Origin: Linyphia triangularis | Lineage: Eukaryota; Arthropoda; Arachnida; Araneae; Linyphiidae | Direction: 5' to 3' | Assembly (NCBI GenBank): GCA_963978545.1 | Contig: OZ021723.1 | Location: forward strand, 5,276,273-5,340,272 | DNA length: 64,000 nt | Shown here: positions 53,420-64,000 of the stretch, piece by piece | How the letters are laid out: the number at the start of each line of letters is the position of its first letter | How positions within the stretch are numbered: the stretch's first letter is position 1 | Program-made: the position numbers and the translations under genes | Notes under the pieces: model-generated | Told to the model about the DNA's origin: nothing | The model's input: the letters and a program-made list of their open reading frames with translations, nothing else | Database searches by the model: none

Positions 53420-55640
53420 AATATATGTGAATAATATATATATAAGATAATACATATATATAATATATATATATATAAGAATATATCAATTAGGTAACGC
53501 TCCAAGCAATTTCGATTTGATGTTACAATAATTTATATTTTAAAATAAAAATTAGCAATGGAGAATCTCTGGTCTTTCAAAAAAAAATTAAAAAAAAAAA
53601 AATATCTGTTTCTTTAAACAATTTTGTACAAATTACCTTTGTCATATGCTTATAATTGAGAAATTAGTTCAGAAGAAAAAACAACAAAAACACTATGTTC
53701 TAAATTAGTTCCTATAACTTTTCAAGTGCAACAGTGTATTTTATATTTTATCTCAGACTTTTCAACAACACTTTTTACTATTTATTTTGAATTTATTTGG
53801 TGGTTAATTTAACAGTTTAAAAGAGATTTTTCTCTCTTATAAATTATTTATTAAAATTTTAAATGGCTAAGGAAAAATAAACGAGTTTATATTTAAAAAA
53901 AAAAAAAAAAAAAAGCATTAGCATTTATTTCACAATTCATAGTTTTTTTGTGTGCTTGTTTGAGGTTGGGGCAAATGTATGCGATTGAAATTCAAATACC
54001 AGTTTAGAATGATTTTCTTAAATGTTAGTAGAAAATGATTTTCTTAAATGTTAGTAGAAAATGATTTCTGATGTAAAAATTTTACAAAATGTTAACAATC
54101 TTATGCTTTCGTGCAAAATTCTGTTTTTCATTTTGCAATTCTGTTTTTCTTTATTGGCAGTAAATGCTGCATTGCATGATTTCTTTTATTGACAACAAAT
54201 TGCAGTTCCGTTACAAAAGAGCTTGGATAAAATAAAAAGAGCTAAAGACTAGAAAAAGTTTGAGGCAATAATTTGATTTTTAAATTTTAATGTAATCTTA
54301 ATTAAAACAGAAATGAACAATTTTATATTTCAGGTTCGTTTTCTTCACCGAGGTGAAAACTTCAAAGGAAGATAAAATATGTAAAATAAAATATGTATTA
54401 TAATAAACAGCTTGTATTAAATTAATGTTTTTATTATATATATGCACTGCAGAAAGTGACCTTTAATTTAAGTGTGCATGGTTTTTAAGCCATAAAATAT
54501 CAATTAAATTATATTGGGTTTCAATTATCGGTCACCAAAAAGCAATTAAAATAGGAATGAAAGTATAAAAAAGTATTCATTATATGAGGTATACATGTAA
54601 ATATTATTGTGGATTTTTAAAAATACTGTTTTTGTCAAATAATTTTTAGATGAAAACTTTTTCAATGTTGGGGGGGGATCTGCAATTTTAATTCACTTTA
54701 TTGCTATTACATTTGAAGTGAATGAACTAAAGCATTAAAATGAGATTTATTTACTATCTATTTGATTCTTAATGTATGGAGAAAAATGATGTTTTAAAAA
54801 TGAAAAGTGACTTCATAAAAGAAATTGATCTGTGCATAAAAAATATACTTCACAAGTTTTAAATTCAACCTTCTATTTTTATGAAACCTTAGCATAAAAA
54901 GTTCAATGAGTATTGATTGACCTATAGGGACTTTAAATTCTACTGGCAGTTTTATAGTTTAAAATTGCATGTATCTTTCTAAATCCTTGAATATCCGACA
55001 TTTTGTTATCTAAATGTGTGTTTTTTTGGTAGGAGAGGTGAAAACATTATTTTACAAATGTTTAAGTATAACTTAACAGATTATTAAGGGTTTTTGGGCA
55101 ACAATGTGATACTAAACATTGGACAGCTCAAAATTGAATCTAAACGCATATAAGAATTATCATTTGCAACCACTCCTTCCACCAAAAAGAAAGTTCAGAT
55201 ATGTTGAGTGACAAATCTATCCAAAATGCTCTGTGATATAGTGAAAAAACAGTAGCGGTTCCAAAAATTGCTCATAGTAGTGGTTAAAACTGCTCATCCA
55301 GGTTTGGAAAAAAACATGTTTTTTTTGGTTTAAACCAAGTTTTTTTTTTTTTTTTTTTATCCTTTTCTAATTACATGTACATTTTATAAATAAAATTTGA
55401 CATAAACAAGAATAATTTATGCTCAAATAACAATGAATATTCATTTTGAAAGCAATTTGAACTAAGTAAATAAACAATTGTTCTACTTATGGGGACATTC
55501 AAATCATATTAAATTTTAATATTTTATTTAGACATTAGAACATATTTTATTTCAGCTAAAAATAGAAGTAATTTACAACATCAAATAATTAAAAAAATCT
55601 AATTATAAATAAAAATACAATTTTAAATTATTCTTAAAAA
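53420..55640. other. AT-rich interior of the 4.9-kb element
   Basis: AT microsatellite at 53430-53475, A-runs at 53579-53600 and 53895-53914, a ~30-bp duplication ATGATTTTCTTAAATGTTAG at 54010-54060. No coding sequence besides the short candidate exon at 54334. Confidence 0.5.
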
Positions 55641-55664
55641 AAAAACATTTGGTTTAAACCATGC

Positions 55665-55830
55665 TCATCGATATTGCCCAAGATTGCACATCAATACTGG
55701 CCAAAACTACTCCTCGATATCGGCCAAAACTGCGCATCGATATCGGCCAAAACTGCGCATCGAGATCGGCCAAAACTGCGCATCGATATCGGCCAAAACC
55801 ACACTGCGATATTGGCCAATATTGCAAAAA
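55665..55830. repeat. CGATATCGGCCAAAACTGCG subterminal repeats
   Basis: About six ~25-bp units, alternating CGATATCGGCC and CGAGATCGGCC; possible transposase-binding sites near the right end of the 4.9-kb element. The long frames here on both strands are repeat artefacts. Confidence 0.8.
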
Positions 55831-56079
55831 TGTTAGCCGTTCGGTGCTGGCCGTTCCGACATTACCCAGGATTGGCCAATCTTCCAGAGCTCCGGTTTCC
55901 GACATTGGCCAATACTGCTGTGCTACCTGGGGAGTTAAAGTACTTAAACACATTAGAGAAACATGTATAGAAAATTTCAAGCATTTATGTCATATAGATT
56001 TTAAGCTGTGTCCCCCTCCAAAAAAACATGAAAAAACGGGATTTCGAGAATTTATACTTTAACCCTTTAAATCCCACGG

Positions 56080-56345
56080 AGTCAGGGTTGTGGGTTTCCC
56101 AAAACCCCAATGATTTTCCATTCGAAAAAACTGGAAATGAACTCGCCCGACTCGTTCCCCTGTGGGCCACACCTGAGTTTCTTGTGGGGAGGTCACTGTC
56201 AACCATTATTAAAAGATCATTACTCTTTCTTGGGGGAGAACTGCTGTTCCGCCTCTCCCAAGTAAATAAACGTGAAGTTCTGAATTTTATGGATGCAAGG
56301 TTTGGGATCGACTTACTAATAATATATATTACCAAATCAGCTTTC
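56080..56345 (+). repeat. Dispersed repeat shared with the RING-H2 upstream region
   Basis: Less AT-rich 260-bp segment containing GGAAATGAACTCGCCCGACT and ATTAAAAGATCATTACT, both also present in order at 15.9 kb. Likely a copy of an unclassified repeat. Confidence 0.7.
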
Positions 56346-56349
56346 TTTC

Positions 56350-57610
56350 TCTGAAGCAAGTTCAAATATATATATTTACTATTAAAACAGTTCTAATTTG
56401 ACTTTTGTCTAATAGAAGGTTACTTACAGAAAACTAGAAATCACCCTTTTACCTTTGTAATTGAAATTCATAAGGAAATTGATTTCATATCAGTTAGACT
56501 TTTTTAGCTCTATGTGTACACATTTTTTTTCTACCTTCCGTGGAAAAAATATACTTAGAAAATCTTTCGATCCCTTAAAATATTTTAATTGCTATTAATT
56601 TTTAAACTACTAAATTGGTTGCAATCCAAAATACATAATCAACTGTAGTGAGAAAAGAAAATGGACAACTTTTGAACATTGCAATGACAATCGGCATTTA
56701 TTAATAATAAAATAGAAAGTAAATTGAGCATAATTTTCATCCATGTCAGTATAAATAAAATTAAAGTATAAAATATAAATCTATTGCATTTGTAATTATA
56801 ACGGTGGAAATTTTTTACAGAAAGGTTTAATTCACTCTGGTTAGAAATCAATATTTGTTTAAATATTACGATAGTTAAATAGTAAAGAATCATAACACTT
56901 CAAATTTTTACACAGCATATCCTTAAGGAACATTAAACAGTAATTTAACACATATCCATAATTTTCTACAATTTCTTTAGGAAACGGAAGTTATTAATAA
57001 TCAAATACATTCTTAGTAAAAAAGGTACACAATTTTTCATTAAGATGACATTCACTTTATTTAAATTATTAAAATTTTAAGATTATTAAATAGTAAGGAC
57101 TAATTTTAGCACAATTTAAAAATGTTAACACAATTATGTCTATTTAGCATGACACAATAAAATGTACACATAACCTTAAATTTCTATAGTTTCTGTAGGA
57201 AAAGGCAAATGATATCAATCTAATACATTGACAATCAAAAAGTAAATTTTTCTTACAGGAAGGTGAAATTCACATTAGTTACAAATAAGTATCTTTATTA
57301 AAATTTTGCTATAATTATATACAATGAATAAATATATATAGATAAGGGTTAATTTTTGAACAATTTCAAATGTTTAACATAAAATACCATTAATGACCAT
57401 TTAACAGTTAAAAGAGCTTATGAACTTAAACTGTTATAATATCAAAAGGAAAAATTAATTGTATAAAAAAGTACAAAGCAAAGTAACATATACAAAGTTA
57501 GAAAATATTAAATCCAAACAACAAAAAAAAGAAGGAACCTTTACAAATCTAACACCTTCAGACCTAAATGTGTCTAATAAATTTTAAAATGAGAAAATTT
57601 TAATACCGTC
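56350..57610. other. AT-rich stretch with loose internal repetition
   Basis: Words such as TTTCTTTAGGAAACGGAAG, TTTCTGTAGGAAAAGGCAAA and ACAGGAAGGTGAAATTCAC recur in diverged form, suggesting an old ~150-290-bp tandem repeat that may include the 3' end of the piggyBac-type gene. No independent gene. Confidence 0.4.
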
Positions 57611-57613
57611 CCA

Positions 57614-59359
57614 CTAAATTAAATTAATATTGTTTTCGTTATGATAGGGACCAAAACAAGAAACGCATAAACAAATTTTACATGCTTTACAAATATATGA
57701 GCTTTGCACGTAATAATTTCCAGCAGTACGACTTTTTAATCTACTACAACGTTTACAGGCACGTTTTCTACCTTGTATTTTAATTCGTTCATGGTGGGAG
57801 CTAGGTGTAAGAGAAACTGATGGACTTTTTGTATACAAGTTGTTGTGTATGATGGCCGTGGATATATCATTTATTATTTCTAGATTAAAATCCAATTGAG
57901 ATTTGTAACATTTGTTATGGGGTCTATTTGTTAAGGAAAACACAGTGAATGCATTATTTAACGATGTGTCAAATAAAAAACTAAATAAATACCTCGAGAT
58001 TTTCTCGTACTGCTGTAATATTTTCTCTTTTGATCAGCTTGATCCACTCCGCCCATGTACTTATTATATTTAACAATCATTGCTGGACATGAGACTCGAT
58101 TTGTTTCTGCTCCTTTCCTTCGTGTTACTTCCAGTGTTTCTGCTTTTGAATTTGTAGACAATACGAAAAACTGTTTCTTATCGCACCATGCACTGCAAAG
58201 AAGATTTGGATGTTCGACACATTGAAAGTCTTTGCTTTGGCCGCTTTTTTTTAGCTTGAGACTCTTCAATGCGGGTGGCAAATACTTTCGACAAATGTTG
58301 ACGGTTCCACAAGCCCGATGGCCATCCTGCATCAATTTCAATAAAAGGGGAACACTCGTAAAAAATCTGTCGAAGTAAATATGATGACCGGTTGTGTTAA
58401 TTGGTTGAAGGAGATGAGTCACTACATCATAGCCAAGACCTTTACCAGATTTTGGGATCTTATCTTTTTTCCCTGCATAGAGATCAAAATTCAGTACATA
58501 TCCTTCTTGAGCAGTGCATAACATCCAGATCTTCAAACCCCGTTTTGCTGGTTTCAAGGGCATATACTGAACTATACCCAGCCTTCCCTTATACTTTACA
58601 AGGGCTTCGGCAATGGAAAGTTCCTCATATGGTCTAAAATGCTTTAGAAAGCGTTCTTTCATGTCATCGATGATGGGCTGTACTTTTTGAGAGAAGTTAA
58701 AATTCTCATCTTCTTTTCCCACCTCTGTTTCTCTGTCGGACACATGAAAATACTGCAGAATTTTTTGAAATCGGTTTCTACTCATTATAGACTTCACAAT
58801 ATTGTTTCCAAGCACAGGATTTGTTGACCAATAGTCTTTGATACTTGGCAGACGAACAATTCCAAACACCATAGTAATGCATAAAAATCCCCAAATCTCC
58901 ATTATGTTTTCAATGGGTCTCCAATGAGTATCGGGTTTTTTCTTTTCTTCTTGTCTGAATTGGGCATCATATCAAACAACAAAAATTTTTCATAGTAAGA
59001 ATACTAATAAAATTCATGCTTGTTTACATGAAAACTTAAACATTGACTGAAAAATAAACAACCAGAAGATTGAAAATTCGTAAGGTATGAAAATTCGAAC
59101 TCAATGAAAATAAAAACAATTATACAGGTACAAAGATGATATATTTGAGAATAGTACTTACATCAAAATGATCTTCACAAACGTGGCGCACGGACTTTTC
59201 AGAAAGAGCAGGATTTTGTTTATCATCCCGATTCATGGCACGGCACCAACGCTTTCTATCTGCTATATTTCTTGGGACATCAAAAAATACTTTCTCCGGA
59301 GTTGTAAATGTTGTGTTAGTGCACTTTGGCACAATACAATAGTTATACCTATTTGACAT
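57614..59359 (-). pseudogene. THAP-piggyBac transposase gene, frameshifted, first catalytic Asp is Ala
   Basis: Exon 1 (59162-59359) encodes a THAP-type C2CH finger: CIVPKC, the conserved Trp in KRWC, and HVCEDHF, ending at a GTAAGT donor. Exon 2 (from about 58940) encodes the piggyBac (DDE_Tnp_1_7) core to 57958. After one frameshift near 57990-58010 the C-terminal Cys-rich domain (CKRC...CKACKICLCVSCF) runs to 57614. Of the DDD triad, the second (HIYFDRFF) and third (YMGGVDQAD) Asp are present. The first, normally in a S-x-D-E-A block, reads SIAEA (codon GCC at 58609-58611). The copy is therefore probably catalytically dead twice over. No TTAA-flanked ends were confirmed. Confidence 0.88.
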
Positions 59360-59448
59360 ACTTCAAAACAAAACTTAAAATGAAACAAAAATTCGATTTT
59401 AAATAATTTAACGCAAATATAGTGTAACAGAAATCAATAGCAAAACTA

Positions 59449-59484
59449 TACTCTGTTTCTTTTAAATAGAAGCCTCAAGGTCAG
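59449..59484 (+). repeat. Orphan terminal repeat of the Tc1/mariner-group element
   Basis: Starts TACTCTGTTTCTTTTAAATA just after TA, and matches the left end of the 42.25-kb element for about 35 bp (to AAGGTCA). Beyond that the sequences differ. I found no inverted partner to the right. Confidence 0.85.
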
Positions 59485-59524
59485 CAGTAGTTAGAAAGTG
59501 GGGCTCCGGGGCCAGGGCGGTATG

Positions 59525-60335
59525 CGGTATGGGACGGGGGACGGTGACGTCACCGGAAGGGGGCGTGACCGGATATGACGTCACAGGAAGTAACATCACC
59601 GGATATGACGTCATCGGAAATCACGTGACCGGAAGTGGAGTTGAGTTGTTCCCCTCCTGCTGTTTTAGTTTCAGTATAAGCTGTTTGTGTATGACGTCAC
59701 AGTGTGAATGACGTCATAATGTGTTTTATATCAAAGTTTTGAGCGGTGGCAACACTTTTTAGTTTCGATTTACCTTTAAGATGGAGTTGAGTTGTTCTAG
59801 GACTGCTTCTTAGTGAATAAGTTAGAGTGATAGGCTTTTATTGCGTGACGTCACAGTAGATATGACGTCATAATGTGTTTGATATCAAAGTTTAGAGCGG
59901 TGGCAACACTTTTTAGTTTCAATTTACCTTTAAGATGGAGTTGAGTTGTTCTAGGACTGCTTCTAAGTGAATAAGTTAGAGTAATAGGCTTTTATTGCGT
60001 GACGTCACAGTAGATATGACGTCATAATGTGTTTTATATCAAAGTTTTGAGCGGTGGCAACACTTTTTAGTTTCGATTTACATTTAAGATGGAGCTGAGT
60101 TGTTCTAGGACTGCTTCTAAACGAATAAGTTAGAGTGATAGGCTTTTATTGAGTGACGTCACAGTAGGTATGACGTCATAATTTGTTTTATATCAAAGTT
60201 ATGAGCGTTGGCAACACTTTTTAGTGTCGATTTACCTTTCAGACGGAGTTGAGTTGTTCTAGGGCTGCTTCTAAACGAATAAGGTAGAGTGATAGGTATT
60301 TTTACTAATGACGTCACAGTGGGTATGACGTCATT
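59525..60335. repeat. ~153-bp tandem array studded with TGACGTCA sites
   Basis: Units contain GAGTTGTTCTAGGACTGCTT, two TGACGTCA palindromes about 17 bp apart, and GCGGTGGCAACACTTTTTAG. Paired sites begin near 59692, 59845, 60000, 60152 and 60307. A preceding GC-rich leader (59525-59640) adds three more TGACGTCA, a CACGTGAC and several ACCGGAAG words. About 13 perfect TGACGTCA in 0.8 kb in all. Confidence 0.9.
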
Positions 60336-60389
60336 CTATGTTAAGATTTACGTTTTAAGTGGTGATAACATCCCTAATAACCATGTGAC

Positions 60390-60540
60390 GAGTATGTGAC
60401 GAAAAGCGATATCGCATAGAAATCACGCGATGTCACGGCGATATCACACAGGGGTCACATAGTCGTCCAATGTCCGTTTTAGAGGGGGGTTTGCGACGTA
60501 ACTTTGTGATATCGCTGCGATATCGCTTTTCGTCACATTG
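60390..60540. repeat. Inverted repeat around GCGATATCGC
   Basis: GTGACGAAAAGCGATATCGC (about 60391) and its exact complement at about 60518 enclose a 105-bp spacer. May be the founder or edge of the satellite that follows. Confidence 0.8.
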
Positions 60541-60584
60541 TGACATTGGGGACGAATTTGCGATTTTTGCGATATCGCATTGTG

Positions 60585-62425
60585 ATCTGTATGTGATCTT
60601 AGTGATTTTGGCGACATCTATGTGATTTATGTGATCTTCGCAACGAAAGCTTTGTCACTGCGATATCGCTTTGTGACCTAAATGTGATCTTAGTGATTTT
60701 GGCGACATCCGTGTGATTTATGCGATCTTTGCAACGAAAGCTTTGTCACTGCGATATCGCTTTGTGACCTAAATGTGATCTTAGTGATTTTGGCGACATC
60801 CGTGTGATTTATGCGATTTTCGCAACGAAAGCTTTGTCGCTGCGATGTCACATTGTGACCTAAATGCGATCTTAGTGATTTTGGCGACATCCGTGTGATT
60901 TATGCGATCTTCGCAACGAAAGCTTTGTCACTGCGATATCGCTTTGTGACCTAAATGTGATCTTACTGATTTTGGCGACATCCGTGTGATTTATGCGATC
61001 TTTGCAACGAAAGCTTTGTCACTGCGATATCGCTTTGTGACCTAAATGTGATCTTAGTGATTTTGGCGACATCCGTGTGATTTATGCGATTTTCGCAACG
61101 AAAGCTTTGTCGCTGCGATGTCACATTGTGACCTAAATGTGATCTTAGTGATTTTGGCGACATCCGTGTGATTTATGCGATCTTCGCAACGAAAGCTTTG
61201 TCACTGCGATATCGCTTTGTGACCTAAATGTGATCTTAGTGATTTTTGCGACATCCGTGTGATTTATGCGATTTTCGCAACGAAAGCTTTGTCGCTGCGA
61301 TGTCACATTGTGACCTAAATGTGATCTTAGTGATTTTGGCGACATCCGTGTGATTTATGCGATTTTCGCAACGAAAGCTTTGTCACCGCGATGTCACATT
61401 GTGATCTCAGTGATTTTGGCGACATCCGTGTGATTTATGCGATCTTCGCAACGAAAGCTTTGTCACTGCGATATCGCTTTGTGACCTAAATGTGATCTTA
61501 GTGATTTTTGCGACATCCGTGTGATTTATGCGATTTTCGCAACGAAAGCTTTGTCGCTGCGATGTCACATTGTGACCTAAATGTGATCTTAGTGATTTTG
61601 GCGACATCCGTGTGATTTATGCGATTTTCGCAACGAAAGCTTTGTCACCGCGATGTCACATTGTGATCTGTATGTGATCTCAGTGATTTTGGCGACATCC
61701 GTGTGATTTATGCGATCTTCGCAACGAAAGCTTTGTCACTGCGATATCGCTTTGTGACCTAAATGTGATCTTAGTGATTTTGGCGACATCCGTGTGATTT
61801 ATGCGATTTTCGCAACGAAAGCTTTGTCGCTGCGATGTCACATTGTGATCTGTATGTGATCTTAGTGATTTTGGCGACATCCTTGTGATTTATGCGATCT
61901 TCGCAACGAAAGCTTTGTCACTGCGATATCGCTTTGTGACCTAAATGTGATCTTAGTGATTCTGGCGACATCCATGTGATTTATGCGATTTTCGCAACGA
62001 AAGCTTTGTCGCTGCGATATGGCTTTGTGACCTAAATGTGATCTTAGTGATTTTGGCGACATCCGTGTGATTTATGCGATTTTCGCAACAAAAGCTTTGT
62101 CACTGCGATGTCACATTGTGATCTGTATGTGATCTTAGTGATTTTGGCGACATCCATGTGATTTATGCGATTTTCGCAACGAAAGCTTTGTCACTGCGAT
62201 ATCGCTTTGTGACCTAAATGTGATCTTAGTGATTTTGGCGACATCCGTGTGATTTATGCGATCTTCGCAACGAAAGCTTTGTTGCTGCGATGTCACATTG
62301 TGATCTGTATGTGATCTTGGCGACATCCGTGTGATTTATGCGACTTTCGCAAAGAAAGCTTTGTCGCTGCGATGTCACATTGTGATCTTAGTGATTTTGG
62401 CGACATCTATGTGATTTTCACAACA
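60585..62425. repeat. 91-bp satellite, about 20 units
   Basis: Core words GTGATTTATGCGAT, GCAACGAAAGCTTTGTC and TGTGACCTAAATGTGATCTT recur every 91 bp (one unit is about 80 bp). Two unit types alternate: one with GCGATATCGC, the other with GCGATGTCAC. The stop-poor minus strand gives repeated 66-codon frames; 91 is not a multiple of 3, so these are artefacts. Confidence 0.95.
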
Positions 62426-62544
62426 AAAGCCTTGTTCCTGCAACATAATTATACAAAAAATTCACAATTAATTTTTTTTATCAACTACCTATATCTGCTT
62501 CAAGTACCTACTCTCACTATGAAGAGGCTCAGTATCTTTTCTTT

Positions 62545-62657
62545 ACGTCAAATATTTTCTAATACTATGGTAATATAATTTATACTATCAAGGCCAGTCA
62601 TTACTTTAATGACTGGCCTTAATGGTATAATCATAGTATTAGAAAATATTTGAATAT
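62545..62657. repeat. Palindrome / small foldback
   Basis: Centred near 62605: AAGGCCAGTCATTA, TTT, then its complement, extending outward through ATACTATGG / CATAGTATTAGAAAATATTT. Arms of about 50 bp with a few mismatches; it can form a strong hairpin. Confidence 0.85.
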
Positions 62658-62659
62658 TT

Positions 62660-63110
62660 TCTAAAAGTATGAACTTTTCTAAACTTAATATACATGAACT
62701 TAATGGTATAATAAATTAAAGAATCATAGCATTAGAAAATATTTCTTCGTCTTCAACAAGACTTTGGGAAGTAAAAACTAGTCTCCTATATTAAAAACCA
62801 ATGAAACAGTTAACTACCTAATTAGCCTTTAACCAAGAGAATTTATCCATTCCAATAGATTTCTCAGCTAAATATATACCTTAAAAATAAGACAAAACAT
62901 GACTAAATCTATTAAAGCACAATGTAATGTATCTCATACATCTCAATTTTTCTTTTAAACAGATTACAATGTTGTTTTGCCATTTTGTGCAAATCTTCTC
63001 CTTTATAAGTTTAGCATAAAAGAAAAATACAAAACTAAAAACAGGTTGAACAAATCAAGCAAAAATGGAAATATGCAATTAAAATAAGAGTAAAAACATA
63101 AAAAGGTAAT
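62660..63110. other. Non-coding stretch
   Basis: A further ATAGCATTAGAAAATATTTC copy at 62725; otherwise nothing seen. Confidence 0.4.
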
Positions 63111-63149
63111 AAGTTTATTTTATTGAACACAAAGCAAACATATTCTTTG

Positions 63150-63283
63150 TTACACTAAATATTGCAGAATGCTTTTCTTTTCAGCAAGGTATCTGTCCAT
63201 CTGACTGCCAGGAATTAAGCCACTTCCTTCAATGTAGCCTATTCTTTCTTCGTGTTTCAGAGCATTAGGTGTAGGCTTTGGAC
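63150..63283 (-). CDS. Last coding exon of an unidentified host gene
   Basis: Acceptor TATTTTCTAG at 63284-63293 precedes 134 nt entered in phase 1, ending at TAA (63150-63152). The peptide contains KPTPNALKHEERIGYIEG and SGLIPGSQMDRYLAEKK and looks conserved: charged and helical, no membrane segment. AATAAA follows about 25 nt past the stop (near 63119-63124), a plausible polyadenylation signal. Upstream exons would lie right of the window. I cannot name the family. Confidence 0.75.
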
Positions 63284-63289
63284 CTAGAA

Positions 63290-64000
63290 AATAAAAAATA
63301 GGTTATTCTTAAATTTTAGTTTAAAATACACCATTTTTAAAATTGCCACTCACAATACAATTTTAAAAATCTAATGCAATTATAGCACAAGATGCTAGTT
63401 AATAAAAATAAAAACAGAAATTCTGTGCCAACTTTAAGTATTCATAACAAGGTTATAATAGTAATTAAAATGTGTAATGCCAACATAAATAATTGATAAT
63501 TACACTCAATTTTGATATTGTTACAAGTGATTATTTACAGCTTCCATCACTGTAATCCATTAATTGCTAAAAAATTAATTTGGAATATTATGACTTACTA
63601 TTTTCTGATTTTTTTTTTTTTAATATTTTCCCCCTTACCTTTGTAAAACTAAAACTGATAAATGGTATACCAATTAAAAAGCTAAAACACCTCTGCTTCT
63701 GACAAATAGTTTATTTACAATTGCACATATTGCTATCTGTTTGACAAATAATTTATTGTTTTTGGCTTTCAATGAATATGCAGTAGGAAATATGTTAACT
63801 CGATCTGGAAATGATCCTCTTTTCAATTGTGAGACTTAAAACTACAAAAAAAAAAAAAAAAAAAATTGTTTTAAAACAGTTTTTAATTTTAAACATTTCC
63901 CTCCATTATTTCTTAAAAAATATAACTTATATATTAAAAAAGTTCCATTGAATTGAATAATGGATTCATAAGATACAATTTATCACTAGACGACCAGATA
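63290..64000. other. Intron of the gene ending at 63.15 kb
   Basis: AT-rich with T- and A-runs (63609-63622, 63845-63864). No further exon seen before the window edge. Confidence 0.5.

Larger units (their letters stand above)
50986..55931 (+). mobile_element. 4.9-kb DNA element of unassigned superfamily
   Basis: Left end CCCAAGTAGCACAGCAGTAT and right end complementary (ATACTGCTGTGCTACCTGGG after one swap), with TTGGCCAAT words following inward at both ends. The right subterminal part (55665-55830) repeats CGATATCGGCCAAAACTGCG about six times. The 2-bp GA on either side may be the target duplication, but this is weak. The interior has exon-like pieces at 51.2 and 53.2 kb and otherwise AT-rich filler. 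I cannot place it in a known superfamily by its ends. Confidence 0.75.

Noticed and set aside
55654..56365. Long overlapping frames on both strands near 55.7-56.4 kb
   Set aside because: They follow the CGATATCGGCC repeats and the dispersed repeat; no motif or codon signal.
60585..62425. CRISPR array or tandem gene family
   Set aside because: Units are contiguous without variable spacers, the genome is eukaryotic, and the recurring 66-codon frames arise because the minus strand of a 91-bp repeat happens to lack stops.

Overview
This is AT-rich animal DNA from an invertebrate: GT-AG introns, tRNA-derived SINEs, several eukaryotic DNA-transposon families, an innexin fragment (innexins exclude a vertebrate-like source) and a metazoan CLPX gene. 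I cannot name the phylum.

Region 1 (1-12.4 kb) is most of a Polinton/Maverick (adintovirus-like) element with all genes on the minus strand. From the right these are: a Cys-rich double-repeat protein, a membrane peptide, a packaging ATPase, two small conserved Polinton-type proteins, a retroviral-type integrase with chromodomain, a penton-like minor capsid gene (reading frame interrupted), a basic Gly-rich core-like protein, the double-jelly-roll major capsid protein, an adenain-type protease, a 98-aa orphan, a spliced gene with a nuclear-localisation motif and a PC4-like C-terminus, and the N-terminus of protein-primed DNA polymerase B, which runs off the left edge. The set covers replication, integration, packaging, capsid and maturation. 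The left terminal repeat lies outside the window and I could not place the right one.

Region 2 (12.4-24.9 kb) is mostly non-coding, but its scattered minus-strand genes look like virus host-interaction genes: two tandem, broken Bcl-2-like genes, one intact RING-H2 and one RING fragment, a broken Nudix hydrolase, an innexin fragment and two orphans. Whether they belong to the Polinton or to another virus-like insertion is unresolved. It also holds a TTAA-flanked foldback MITE and a directly duplicated segment (19.9 and 23.1 kb).

Region 3 (24.9-37.7 kb) is the 5' half of the host CLPX gene (minus strand): a 5' UTR exon and five phase-consistent coding exons ending inside the Walker A motif. 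I found no later exon to the left, so regions 1 and 2 probably lie inside a CLPX intron. The CLPX introns carry a piggyBac relic split by a complete hAT element with a perfect 8-bp target duplication, SINEs and MITEs.

Region 4 (38-64 kb) is repeats and transposons: 148-bp and 105-bp tandem arrays, a 254-bp-arm foldback, a Tc1/mariner-group element with about 80 residues between its last two catalytic residues, paired hAT-like MITEs, a Harbinger-like non-autonomous element, a 4.9-kb unclassified element, a THAP-piggyBac transposase gene with its first catalytic Asp changed to Ala, an array of TGACGTCA sites, a 91-bp satellite, and the last exon of an unidentified host gene at 63.2 kb.
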